A stretch of DNA of 64,000 bases, from assembly GCF_000227135.1 (NCBI RefSeq), contig NC_018256.1:730302-794301 (forward strand), in the 5' to 3' direction. Below, piece after piece: positions 7,958 to 17,780 of the stretch. The notes beneath the pieces are model-generated. The model had not been told where the DNA came from. It searched no databases and was given only the letters and a program-made list of their open reading frames with translations. How positions within the stretch are numbered: the first letter of the stretch is position 1; every line of letters starts with the position of its first letter. Source of the DNA: Leishmania donovani. Lineage: Eukaryota > Euglenozoa > Kinetoplastea > Trypanosomatida > Trypanosomatidae. A program made the translations under genes and the position numbers.

Positions 7958-10321
7958 CTAGGTACGCCACAGCTCGAGGATTGCATTCACGCAGTACGCC
8001 GGCGCCTGCGCCTCGCGCAGCGCGGCGGTATTGCTCTCGGCATTCATCACAATGGCCGTCTCCGGCAGCAGTCCTTCAGTCGCGAGCGTGCCGCCATTCT
8101 CCGTTGCCCACTCCTCCTCCGTATCCAGCACCACCATATACGCAAGACCGTAGTAGTTCGCGTTCGGCGACCAACGATTAGTACTGCCGTGCTCGATCCA
8201 CTGCACGTGGCTGAAGGGTAGGGGCGTCGCAGCGGTAGGGGCAGCAGACGACGCTTTGTGCCGCTGATGCCGCCGCGCGGCGTCCACGGTGCGGATGACG
8301 TAGCGGCGTAGCGGGTCCGTAGGAGCACAAGGACGAAGCAGGGCAGGCACCCCGGGTGCGTCGGCGCTCGCGGTGCCACTTTTGTCCGCATCCTCGCTAC
8401 TGAGCTCGGTCGCCACCGCATCCGCGTCGGTTGGATCCCGGGCATCCAGCGGCTCCGCCTTTACCCCCGGCATCGGCTCTTCCTCTTCTTTCTTGACCCA
8501 GTGCTGCCAAACGCCGCCGACGTGCCGCATGTGCCGTTGCACGAGCGTTAGCACCTCGTCTGCCTCCCCGACAACAAGGCAGAAGGCGCAGTGCGTGCGC
8601 TGGAGCGCGACGAGCTCCTCCTGCACCAGCTGCGCCTGCATCGGGTCCGGTTGGGAGAAGAGATCCGGGTCAAGGGCGTCAGGGGTGAGGAAGAACTGAT
8701 CTGCGTAGAGGCTCTGCGCTCGTTGCAGCGCAACCGCGCGATGCCACCCTCCCCCCCTCGCCGTCGACGCGAAACCGCTGCTGGCGTGGCTACCCGCCAT
8801 CGCACGAATAGACCGCAAAAAGAGAGGCAGTCCGTAAAGCTGCGCCTCATTCAGAAGCCTCCGCAATACGTGCACGCGCGAGGCGTGGTGTACCACGTAA
8901 AGGCCGTCGGTGCACCGCCACGACGCCATAGCCGCGACAGGGCCCCATGATGCCGTCTCCACAGCTGTCATGTCCTTCAGGGCCGCGACAAAGTTTTGCA
9001 AGAGCGCCTCCTCCTGCGGGTAGCGGGCCGTGATCCCGACAAACGGGAGCAGCGTGTCCAAGACGAGCGGGTTGCCGAGGAAGCAAGACAGCACTTCCTT
9101 CACCTCGGCGTTGTTCTGGGGTGGACGGTGCTCGTATCCTGAGTGATCCGCCGCGAGCGCTTCGTGGTAGGGCCCGTCCTTCCAAGCTTGGTACATGCGA
9201 CCTAGCACCTGGCACGCTGCCGCGTCGTGCGTGAAGAAGACTTGTCGCAGCTCTGTAAAAGTCGACGCCGCGCGGAACGCTGGGATAAGCTCGCCATACG
9301 CAACTTGCAGTTGATGGAATCGACGAAGATACCCCAGACGCTTGTGCACATCGGCGAGTAACACTGGCGAGGGAACCAGGTCAATCGTGGGCGCACCAAT
9401 GCCCTGTGCTGCCACTGCGGCTCCTTGGGCCCGGGTGGTCCCGGGCGCGCAGGCGGTAGCACCTGACAGGGCGGCCGAACCATGTCTGGCCAAGGCACCG
9501 GCAACGGCGATAGGGAGGGTCCATAATAGAGGCGATCTGCGAATAGGGGTGGTCTCTTTTCCGTTCAAGTTCATACAACTCTGCTGGCACACGGTGGCTG
9601 AGCAGCTAGACAGGCGCAGCATCGGCGGAAGGTGCACCGGCACGGCGGCTTCGCAAACACGTGCAAGTGCCACCACCGTTGCGTACTGCTCCGGTCGCAC
9701 CCAACAAGGGTAGCCGGCGCAGGGCGCGCCGGCCGCCGCACTTGTGTCGACAGGGGTGTAGAGGAGATCGTTCAAGCTGTGCAGAGCACGCCTGGCCGTT
9801 TCCATACGGTCCCCACTGCAGCAGAAGAGCTGCTCCTGGGACAGCGAATAGGCCCCGGTGCTGTCTACACAGTGCAGCGACACGTCCGCCACGCCGCAGT
9901 TGGAAAGCGCGCGGGTGCGGTTGACATCGTCGCACGCACGCTGCCAGAACGCAAGCACCTCCATCTCTGGCGTACAAACAGCGGCAGCAGAGGCAGCCGC
10001 GGACGTGTCTAATGCTGCTTCAGCACAGCTGTCTGGGACAGTCGCTTGCGCGGGCTCATCGGCGCTGGTCGACTGCTTTGTGTGCCGTGTGCGTGGCTTA
10101 CGGTAAACAAGCGTCACCTCCTCATCGGCACTTCCTCCCGGAGAGGCGGCGTCGCGGCGATGGCTGCGTTCGCCTTGTACAAGCGCTGAGAGCGACTCGC
10201 TGGGGGCGCCGGTTGCAGCGGAGGTGGGCCGTCCACTGACTTTGCCGCAGCGGGCAGCAGGGCGTTTAGCGACCGAGGCAGCAGCACCACGCCCGCCGGC
10301 ACCGGCGCGCCGACCAACCAT
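7958..10321 (-). CDS. Hypothetical protein, 787 aa
   Basis: The product is 787 aa from the ATG at 10319-10321. No family is recognised. Residues 1-120 are Arg/Ala/Gly-rich and probably disordered and basic. From about residue 120 the chain looks folded and helical, with several Cys-containing stretches, for example SNCGVADVSLHCVD and EQLFCCSGDR, that do not form a regular zinc-finger spacing. Around residues 590-620 a block with CAFCLVVGEADEVL leads into an acidic linker, KKEEEEPMPGVKAEPLD, which contains a SUMO-type consensus (VKAE). A last folded block (about 705-787) has NYYGLAYMVVLDTEEEW. There is no signal peptide or membrane helix. The basic N terminus and possible SUMO site would fit a nuclear protein, which is a weak inference. 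The gene itself is secure from its length and protein-like composition. Confidence 0.8.
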   Translation of the reverse strand: MVGRRAGAGGRGAAASVAKRPAARCGKVSGRPTSAATGAPSESLSALVQGERSHRRDAASPGGSADEEVTLVYRKPRTRHTKQSTSADEPAQATVPDSCAEAALDTSAAASAAAVCTPEMEVLAFWQRACDDVNRTRALSNCGVADVSLHCVDSTGAYSLSQEQLFCCSGDRMETARRALHSLNDLLYTPVDTSAAAGAPCAGYPCWVRPEQYATVVALARVCEAAVPVHLPPMLRLSSCSATVCQQSCMNLNGKETTPIRRSPLLWTLPIAVAGALARHGSAALSGATACAPGTTRAQGAAVAAQGIGAPTIDLVPSPVLLADVHKRLGYLRRFHQLQVAYGELIPAFRAASTFTELRQVFFTHDAAACQVLGRMYQAWKDGPYHEALAADHSGYEHRPPQNNAEVKEVLSCFLGNPLVLDTLLPFVGITARYPQEEALLQNFVAALKDMTAVETASWGPVAAMASWRCTDGLYVVHHASRVHVLRRLLNEAQLYGLPLFLRSIRAMAGSHASSGFASTARGGGWHRAVALQRAQSLYADQFFLTPDALDPDLFSQPDPMQAQLVQEELVALQRTHCAFCLVVGEADEVLTLVQRHMRHVGGVWQHWVKKEEEEPMPGVKAEPLDARDPTDADAVATELSSEDADKSGTASADAPGVPALLRPCAPTDPLRRYVIRTVDAARRHQRHKASSAAPTAATPLPFSHVQWIEHGSTNRWSPNANYYGLAYMVVLDTEEEWATENGGTLATEGLLPETAIVMNAESNTAALREAQAPAYCVNAILELWRT

Positions 10322-11631
10322 GTTTATGTTCCCCCCCCCTGCTACCGGGTTTATGGCAGCGCCGCGTAACGTATCCTGGGCAAGAAAGAGGGCACCAGAT
10401 CAGAAAAAAAAAGCTCGAGGCGAAAGAGAGGGGGAGAGGGCGGTCAGAGAGAGAGAGGGGACGCGGCGGTATACCCCACAAATGCACACACGACGCACCA
10501 GAGAAGACGGGCATCATGCGCAGCATTGTCAGGTGACACTAAAGGCCAACCGCTTAGACGCATGTCACTATGAAGAGAGGCAGCAATAACAAAGCATTGG
10601 GGCAATGCTTGAATACCACCCGCCGCCGCCCCGCGCTGACGTTGCCGCCATGGCTGCGTCGCGCTTCCACAGACCTCCCTCCCCCCCCTCACTGGTAAAC
10701 TGCCGCAGCGAGGATGGGGGAGGAGGGAGGAGAGAGGAGAGGGGTGGAAAAGGGGGCGATGATGGGCCACACGGGGTGTTCTCGGCTACTTCGCACCGGC
10801 CACCACGCGCATCCGCCAGCATCTCCTGTTTTTCATGTGGGCATCTCTCTCTCTGTGTGCCACTTTCTCTCCTTTTGAAAAAGGGTTTACCATGTGCCGG
10901 CAGCACAATCTTGTCACGTGCGCAGCATGTAGAAAGGAGGAAGAGAGCAGAGGGGCTGTGGTGCCCCACCATGAGTATGTTTTGCGTCCACAGCGCATCG
11001 ATCAAAGGATGCAAAACTATCGTTTTTTTTTGTAGCTCCACGACACCACCACCACCACCCCTCCTTTCCCTCTCCCGGCGTCATTCTCGGCGACACATAA
11101 ACGAGTGAGATGAGAGATGGTGGGGGGAGAGGAGGGGAGGGGAGGAGGCAAGGGCAGTCAGGGATGACGTTGATGCTCCAAAAAAAGTCCCACAGAGGTG
11201 ACGGGGACCACTCCACTCAAACATGAGCACACTGCGAGCGGCGTTCTCATTAGCAAGAGAGAGAGAGCGAAAGCCAGGGAAAGGCGGTTGAAGCACAAAG
11301 CGGAGGAAGAGGCAGAGAGAGAACAGAAGGTGGTGGCGGGTGAAAGGAGGGAGGTCGTCGTGCAGGCGGGGTGTGGAAGGCGTTGCGAGGTGGTGGTGGT
11401 GGTGGTGGGGAGTTCCAGCTACAGCGATGGCAAGGGCGAAACAAAGAAAAGCAAACCCTGTAGGCACGCCCCTGCACACGCCTTGCATCCGCACTTGCAC
11501 CCCACACACGCATGCAGGCGCGACACCACCGCAGTCGTTTGTGCTGCTTCAGGGCAGACACAAGACGCAGCAGCAGCAACAACAAAAAAAGAGAATATCG
11601 CAAGCGCAACGAGAGAGAGAAAGGAAATGAA
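10322..11631. other. Intergenic/UTR sequence
   Basis: No gene seen. It contains a GGT repeat (about 11390-11409), purine-rich stretches and short A runs. ORFs on either strand are low-complexity. Confidence 0.65.
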
Positions 11632-13983
11632 TCACGAAGCATTGGCAGAGGACAGCGCGTTCTCGCGTGCACAGCGCGGTTCCTGCGCGACGCGGCGCTC
11701 CAGCTGCGCCGCACGAGCTTGCTCTCGTGCTTTCATCTGCTCCACAACTACTGGCTTGCATTGCCGACGCAGCTGGTGCAACTGCTTCGGTGTGATAGCC
11801 ATCGACTGGGCCAGGCGAACCAGCGCGGCCGCGTCGTAGAGACAAGCCGTTTGCCGGCGCAGGGTGATAAGAAGTTCGCCGGCATCGTCGCTGATGAGGA
11901 GGCCAGCGTCGTCGAGATACTTCAAAGTGGCAAGTGTGATTTCGAGGTGGGCGGGGGTGCGCTCGCCGGGGTTTGGCGTGCGGCAGAAGAGATAGTCCCA
12001 CACGTGCAGCGCCGTCGCGATCGGGAACACGTTCACAAACAAGGACATGATCCAGTTCGCAACGAGCGTCTTCACTTGCAGACCCGCCTCGCGGAACTTT
12101 GCGGCTACGCGAGGTAGCTTCTTCTCCACAAGATGCTCCAGCACAGCCTGCTCAACATTGGCTCCCAGCAGCGTTTCTCCATAAAAGTCGTTGGGCAGGA
12201 GCTCCTCAAATATATGCACGAGCAACCAAAACGTGCGCTCCTCGTCGTCCAGCACGAGAAGCAGGAAAGCGGCTAGGAAGTTGAAGGACTGGCAGTAGCT
12301 TAGCAGCGGGTTGCGCCAGCACAACGCGTGCAGGACGTTGGTCAGTTTGTACGCTCCTACATCCTTGTCGGAGAAATAAGGGTGACCGGGGAAGGTTCGC
12401 TGTACATCAGCAGCGATGGCGCCCGCATTCGGCCCCGTCACATACCCGTTGCACCGTAGTAGCTTGGCGCAGAAGTACTCGTTCTCGTCCACTTTCAGCG
12501 CCGTGCCGGTCAAGGTGAGCCACATGACGCCGCGCAGGTGGTGCGGAATTCCGCGCACCCGCGCTACGGCGCGCAGCTTCACAATGACTTCAGGCGAAGC
12601 GCTCGCCAGCAGCGAGACACCGCGGCAGAGACGGTACCACTTATCCTCTCGTTTGCGCTCCTCCTCGTCTCGGGTGGGCTGCGAAGCAACTTCGGCGTGC
12701 GCCACAGCCGGCTCACTCGGGGTCGGGAACCCAAGCCGCGGCACCGAGGACCAGTCCTGCACACTGCATACTGAAGTGACCGGGTACGGTGTTGGCTGCA
12801 CTGCCTTCTCACCTTTCGGCGGGGAGAACAGCGTCGACGCCGTGGCCAGTGCCGCGCCGCTGTCGCTTGTGCACGGCCCGCAAGCACCGTTGCCGGCAGC
12901 AGAGCTCACCTGTCGAACGGAGACGATGGCGGCGCCACTGCCGCGTCGAGCACTCACTGGCTGCTGCGAACTCATCGACGGCATCTCCGTCACTGGCGTG
13001 GAAGGTTTATGCCATGCAGCGCCTACCGCGGATGCTGCAGCTGCAACGGAGGTGCGTGCCATGCCGCCACCGCTGCTAAAGTCATCAAGCATCTTCATTT
13101 CCTCGTCGGCTACGCGGCGTATGAACTCAGAGTTGTGCACAAACATGGGGAACGGCGCTGCAGCGCTTTTATCTAAACTGCCATCCGTTCCATCCTTCGT
13201 CGTGACGCACAAAGGCAGCATGTGGTTTTCAGTCCATGTTGACTCCATCGCGAGCGCCGCTGGCGCACTCGCCAGCGGGTGCTCATCCAGCGCGACGGTC
13301 ACGCTGCGTCGCTCTACTGAGTTCGGTGAGCTGGTACAAGACGACGACGACCTCGCGCCCACCCCGCTTAAGACTGGCACTGGGTTGGGTGAAGACGAGA
13401 GGTGGCCCGGCAGCGCGGCAGGCAACGCCGCCCTTAGAGATGAGTTCGCCATCGAACTCGAGGAAGGAGGAGAAGGCGGAGAAGGGGAAGGTGCCGCGGA
13501 TGCCGTACGGAATGCGGGCGACGCAGAGGGAGTCTGTAGCACGCATGAACCGATGATGTCAGCCGCAACCGCCTCCGTTTGGCAACACGAGCTCTGCCAA
13601 GCAGCCGAGGAGGACGATGAGCCGCTTGAGGGCATCGCGGTACCACTGAGGCGACCGACTCCGGTGCTGCCCTCCGCAGCTGGGGTAATGAAGTTGCCCC
13701 AATTGCCGCTGCGATCATGAAGGTGCTGGTCACGATGGTGGCAAAGAGAAGCTGCGCTTTCCGTGGGAGGCGGTGCTCGTGGCATGGTGCTGAGCTCGAC
13801 GTCTGTTGACTCCGCTGCTGACGACAGAGCCGATGCCCTGGGCGATCTCAGAAGAACCGGTGTGCCATGGGGGCGAGAAGGGTCGCGATGCAGTCCTGAA
13901 GAATGCGATGCGCAAGAGCGGTCGGCAAGAGTCTCGTCGCCGAGAGTAACAAGTGCGCGGATGGGTGAGTGCCGAGCAGACAT
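11632..13983 (-). CDS. TBC-domain Rab GTPase-activating protein
   Basis: The product is 783 aa from the ATG at 13981-13983. The first 450 residues are Ser/Ala/Pro-rich and probably disordered. A TBC domain follows at about residues 475-715. It begins with RGIPHHLRGVMWLTLTG. The arginine-finger motif is intact (AADVQRTFPGHPYF, fitting IxxDxxRTxPxxxxF), and so is the glutamine finger (LLSYCQSFNFLAAF, fitting the YxQ motif). It ends with HVWDYLFC and a late helical part. By family knowledge the Arg and Gln fingers together stimulate GTP hydrolysis on a Rab, so this should be an active GAP; the target Rab is unknown. The tail (about 735-783) is basic and Gln/Arg-rich. A 434-codon ORF on the opposite strand is a shadow of its biased N-terminal half. 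Confidence 0.92.
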   Translation of the reverse strand: MSARHSPIRALVTLGDETLADRSCASHSSGLHRDPSRPHGTPVLLRSPRASALSSAAESTDVELSTMPRAPPPTESAASLCHHRDQHLHDRSGNWGNFITPAAEGSTGVGRLSGTAMPSSGSSSSSAAWQSSCCQTEAVAADIIGSCVLQTPSASPAFRTASAAPSPSPPSPPSSSSMANSSLRAALPAALPGHLSSSPNPVPVLSGVGARSSSSCTSSPNSVERRSVTVALDEHPLASAPAALAMESTWTENHMLPLCVTTKDGTDGSLDKSAAAPFPMFVHNSEFIRRVADEEMKMLDDFSSGGGMARTSVAAAASAVGAAWHKPSTPVTEMPSMSSQQPVSARRGSGAAIVSVRQVSSAAGNGACGPCTSDSGAALATASTLFSPPKGEKAVQPTPYPVTSVCSVQDWSSVPRLGFPTPSEPAVAHAEVASQPTRDEEERKREDKWYRLCRGVSLLASASPEVIVKLRAVARVRGIPHHLRGVMWLTLTGTALKVDENEYFCAKLLRCNGYVTGPNAGAIAADVQRTFPGHPYFSDKDVGAYKLTNVLHALCWRNPLLSYCQSFNFLAAFLLLVLDDEERTFWLLVHIFEELLPNDFYGETLLGANVEQAVLEHLVEKKLPRVAAKFREAGLQVKTLVANWIMSLFVNVFPIATALHVWDYLFCRTPNPGERTPAHLEITLATLKYLDDAGLLISDDAGELLITLRRQTACLYDAAALVRLAQSMAITPKQLHQLRRQCKPVVVEQMKAREQARAAQLERRVAQEPRCARENALSSANAS

Positions 13984-15694
13984 GAGCGGCGCGTTTCGAC
14001 CCGCGTTGATGCAGATGTTTTCAGACTCGTGTGGCTGACGTCAGCACGCGCGTATCCCCGCTACATGCATGTGCGTGCGTGCGTGCTGACGCGCGATGTC
14101 TACGCCCCAGTGGGCAGGCCTGTGGGGGTGTGTGGGCCTATATGGATGGTCTAGACGAGAAGGGGGGAAAGAAAACTGGAGAAGAGTGTAATGACAGAGC
14201 GAATTGTGAAGTGAGGTGGGGTGGGAGGGGAGGGGGTGGCAATGAGAAATGGAGCGAGAGCGTGGCTGAACATAAGAAACGGCAAGAAAAAAAGTGGGCG
14301 GCAACGAAAACACATGCGCGAGCCCGTTTATGGCAACGCTGTAGATGCAAATGTGTGAAGAGTCTATGGCTGTGTTGTTGAAGTTCTACAGTGAAGAGGC
14401 GGGCGCAGACCCCGGTAGATATAGGGAGAGGAGACAGGGGGAGGGGTGGGAAGGATGAGCGTAGAGCAAAACGGCGTCGGAAACTGTGGCGGGTAAGCCT
14501 TTGAAAGTGCACGTGTGTGTGTGTGTGTGTGTGCTTGAGAGTCAGCACAGTTTCCGCCCTCTGTGCGCCCCTTTTCTTGAGTCAGTCATGGGCGGTGTCT
14601 TCGTCGGTTTGGTTCATGTTGCTCCTGAGGTTTCCACTAAGGCAACCCCCGTCTTCTTCGATCCAGTAGGCAGTAGAGAGTGAAGGACAGCAAGCGAGGA
14701 GGAGAAAGAAAAAGGAGGGGGGGGGGCAAAGGAAAAAAAAGGACGATACTGCTAATAACGATTAGGGTGAAAGTAGGGAGAGAGGGCGAAGAGATCTCGG
14801 GTGCAGCGGGGGAGAGGGCGAAAGCGGACTACCAGCCTGGCCATCACCGCGCACCCTCTGCCCTGTGTCTCCTTCCTTAGCCTTCATCGACACACATACA
14901 GGCACCATTGTGCCCCTAAAACAGAGCTGAAGCGAAAATATACACAAAGCAGGAAGGCTGTGTGGAAACAGGTGGCTACAAAATCCATGAAAGGAAGTGA
15001 AACACACAGACAGCGGGGAGAGAGAGGAGAGACGCACAATATGCCGTGCGCATCAGACAAAATTACAAACTACAACAGGAGGTGTATCTGTGCGCATTAC
15101 GTATCGCCTAGAGGCAGCAGAGCACCACCCCAGCAAGGCATCAGGAAGCGTGAAGCCGCATCGACGTTACCTGTCGCCTCCGCGAAAAAACAAAACGTGC
15201 CCGCGATGCCGCGAAGGCGATGCGGCAAAGAGGGCCGTACACACACGCGCACGCACACGCACACGCACACAAGAGTGGAGTAGGCTAGGCACAAGACAGT
15301 GATGAAAAGATGAACGACAACACACGCAGGATGGCACACGGCACTTCCTCTTAGTGAATTCCGAAAAGCAAGCGAAAGAAGAGTACGAGGGGAGGGAGGG
15401 GTAGGGAGAAGTGGCAGTGCCCCAAGGCAACAGAAGAGCGCAGGTGTCCTACGCACCCGTGAGAGTGACCTCAATCTGCCCTTTGCCACACATGCACAGC
15501 GACACACGCGTAAGAAGACACGGCCGCCCCAAGCAGCCACCCCGCGATGGTTGCCCTTTCCTCACCCGCCGTCAAGACACTGAAGGATGACGTAGGAAAG
15601 GCTCATTCGACGCTCAACCTCCAAAGTTTCCGTGGAGCGGATAAAGTCACCACGGAGAGCGCAAGCCGCTGCACTTCAGTGGCTTACTTACCTC
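13984..15694. other. Intergenic/UTR sequence
   Basis: No gene seen. Purine-rich plus strand, a GT run at 14513-14533, an AC/GC run at about 15241-15270. By position it is the 3' UTR of the TBC gene... on the minus strand that UTR lies left of 11632, so this stretch holds the TBC splice region and the 3' UTR of the peptidase gene. Confidence 0.6.
14513..14533. repeat. GT dinucleotide microsatellite
   Basis: Uninterrupted alternating GT, 21 bases. Confidence 0.95.
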
Positions 15695-16900
15695 TTACAG
15701 GTTGCCGGCACCGCAGTAGCTCGGGTCCGTGTACAGACGCACCAGGGCCATCGTGAACTCAGTGCTTTTTTCCATCTGGTCCACGAGAACGTACTCGTTC
15801 GGCAGATGCGCCATCGCCTGAGGGCCCGGACCCACAATCACCGTTGAGACACCCAGGACGTCCTCAAAGTAGCCGCCCTCCGTGCCACCACCCGTCTTGT
15901 ACGTCCTTGTAGCCTTCCGGAGCATCAAGGCTTTCTGCGTCACAGAAGCAGCTTCTTTGCCGTTAAAGGCAGGCATGCTCAAGGGACGCGTCACCTTTAC
16001 CTCAGCATCGGGGTACTCCTCACGCATTGCAGGCAGCACGTGATCGTTCACGTACGAACGCACACGCCGCTCGATGGCGTCCGGTGTCTCGTTGTCTGTA
16101 ATGCGCGCAGTGACCACAAATTCGCACTGCGCAGGGACCGTGTTCACAGCATTGCCGCCCTTGATCAACCCAGTCGTGATACAGGGAAACGGACATGCGT
16201 ATTCAGGGTCCTGGCGGCCGTTCTTGCGCAGGTCCACCGCGATCTCGCGCACCTTTGTGATGATTTGCGCAGCATACTCGATCGCGTTGCAGCTTGTGTT
16301 CATGAGCGCCATCGACGAGTGAATCGCCTTTCCCTGCACAGATACGCTCCACTGAGTAAAGCCCTTCGAGCCAACGTAAACGTTCATGTCCGTCGGTTCA
16401 CCGATGAGGCAGGCGTCCGCCAGGAACCCATGTGCCTTCAGATATTCGATCAAGTACGGCACGCCGGTGCAGCCCACTTCCTCGTCGAATGAGAAGGCGT
16501 AGTGCACGGGCTTCACACGATTCATTCTCAGGAACTGTGGCGTCAGCGCCAGCACAACGGCCAGGAAGCCCTTCATGTCGCAGGCTCCGCGGCCAAACAG
16601 CTTGCCGTCCTTCTCCACCATCGTGAACGGGTCGCTGTCCCACTTCTGCCCATCCACCGGCACAACGTCCGTGTGGCCTGAAAGCACGATGCCGCCCTGC
16701 ATCGCGCCGTTCTCGCCGGGAAGCGTCGCCCACAGGTTGGCATGCGTCTTCTCCGGGTTGTATACGAACGTCGACGCAACGCCGACGGACCTCAGGTAGT
16801 CGCGCACGTATTCCACCATCGGCAAGTTCGAGTTGCGACTCGTCGTGTCGAAACTGATGATCTTTGCCAGCCACTCGCGGAACGTCTCCGGATAGGACAT
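15695..16900 (-). CDS. M20 family zinc aminoacylase, acetylornithine deacetylase-like (ArgE/DapE group)
   Basis: The product is 401 aa from the ATG at 16898-16900. An upstream extension to 17038 begins with TTG and adds a non-family segment, so it is rejected. All M20 metal-site motifs are visible: SGHTDVVP (about 73-80, first His and Asp), GRGACDMKGF (about 105-114, bridging Asp), FDEEVGCTG (about 136-144, catalytic and ligand Glu), GEPTDM (about 165-170), and a C-terminal GPGPQAMAHLPNEYV with the last ligand His. GGGTEGGYF is the usual glycine/Glu motif before it. Length is normal for ArgE (about 380-400). The family hydrolyses N-acetylornithine to ornithine and acetate. Leishmania is not known to have a full arginine pathway, so the true substrate may be another N-acyl amino acid. 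No targeting signal is obvious. Confidence 0.92.
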   Translation of the reverse strand: MSYPETFREWLAKIISFDTTSRNSNLPMVEYVRDYLRSVGVASTFVYNPEKTHANLWATLPGENGAMQGGIVLSGHTDVVPVDGQKWDSDPFTMVEKDGKLFGRGACDMKGFLAVVLALTPQFLRMNRVKPVHYAFSFDEEVGCTGVPYLIEYLKAHGFLADACLIGEPTDMNVYVGSKGFTQWSVSVQGKAIHSSMALMNTSCNAIEYAAQIITKVREIAVDLRKNGRQDPEYACPFPCITTGLIKGGNAVNTVPAQCEFVVTARITDNETPDAIERRVRSYVNDHVLPAMREEYPDAEVKVTRPLSMPAFNGKEAASVTQKALMLRKATRTYKTGGGTEGGYFEDVLGVSTVIVGPGPQAMAHLPNEYVLVDQMEKSTEFTMALVRLYTDPSYCGAGNL

Positions 16901-17780
16901 GGTGAGGCACCAATTGTGTTTTCGGTAAAGGGGAACGAACAGGAAACCGACGTGAGATGCTGAGGTGGCCGATACGGAGGTGCACAACGTATGAAGGGAG
17001 CGGAGGCGGGTGCTGGAGAGCGATCCTAGCGGTTGCAACCCGAGTGCAGAGAGAAGAGATGTCGTTCGCGTTGCTTGACGTGTAGTTGCTCTTTTGTGGT
17101 TTTCATGGTTTGAGAACGCTAGTCGGAGAATGGAGCACCATCATGGGCAGGACGTGAGAGAGAAAGAGAGACAGAGATACACACGTAGCGACGGTGGAAA
17201 GGAGGGCATCAAGCCAGTGTCAGGCCGCAAGTGTGGAGATGCATGGTCGATGAAGAGGGAGATCAGCACGAGAGGGTCACTGAATGGCTCGCGTAGACGC
17301 AGAGAGAGGAGTACAGCCACGAATCTCGCCACGGCGGCGTGCCACTACCCGTACCGACCCACAACAGCATCGTGAGGTAGGCCAAACAAAACCAAGCACC
17401 GCACGCAGCCAACAGAAAAGGCAAGCGCGCGTGGCTCGTGGCGTGGGCGTGCACGTGGGTCATGGCTGCACCACTTGCTCGGTGGTATCCGCAAGACACT
17501 CGAGATGCATATCGAAAGCTTCAAAAAGTGGTAGTAGCCAAGGCTAATGGGGGTGTGGTGCGAGGGGTGGGGAGAGGGCGGTAGAGTTGGGCAAGCACAT
17601 GAGGGGGGGGGGCGGGTAGGATGGGGACAAAACAAACGAAGAAAACAAGAGCGTGACAAAGGCAAGGAAACATACGAAACAGCCAAGGCGGAGCGCGCGG
17701 ACATAGGAAGAAAGCAGAGTGGTTAAGACCAGCATCGCGGCACCGCTGCCGCGATGATTGATGCATGCATGCAGGGCTCG
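16901..17780. other. Intergenic/UTR sequence
   Basis: No gene seen. It holds the leader/splice region of the peptidase gene and the 3' UTR of the PROPPIN gene. A poly-G run lies near 17604-17611. Confidence 0.6.

Noticed and set aside
12416..13720. 434-codon plus-strand ORF opposite the TBC gene
   Set aside because: Exact shadow of the Ser/Ala-rich N-terminal half of the TBC protein; no family features and opposite to all neighbours.
16901..17038. N-terminal extension of the M20 peptidase
   Set aside because: Begins with TTG, lies before the family start, and would add 46 residues without family match.
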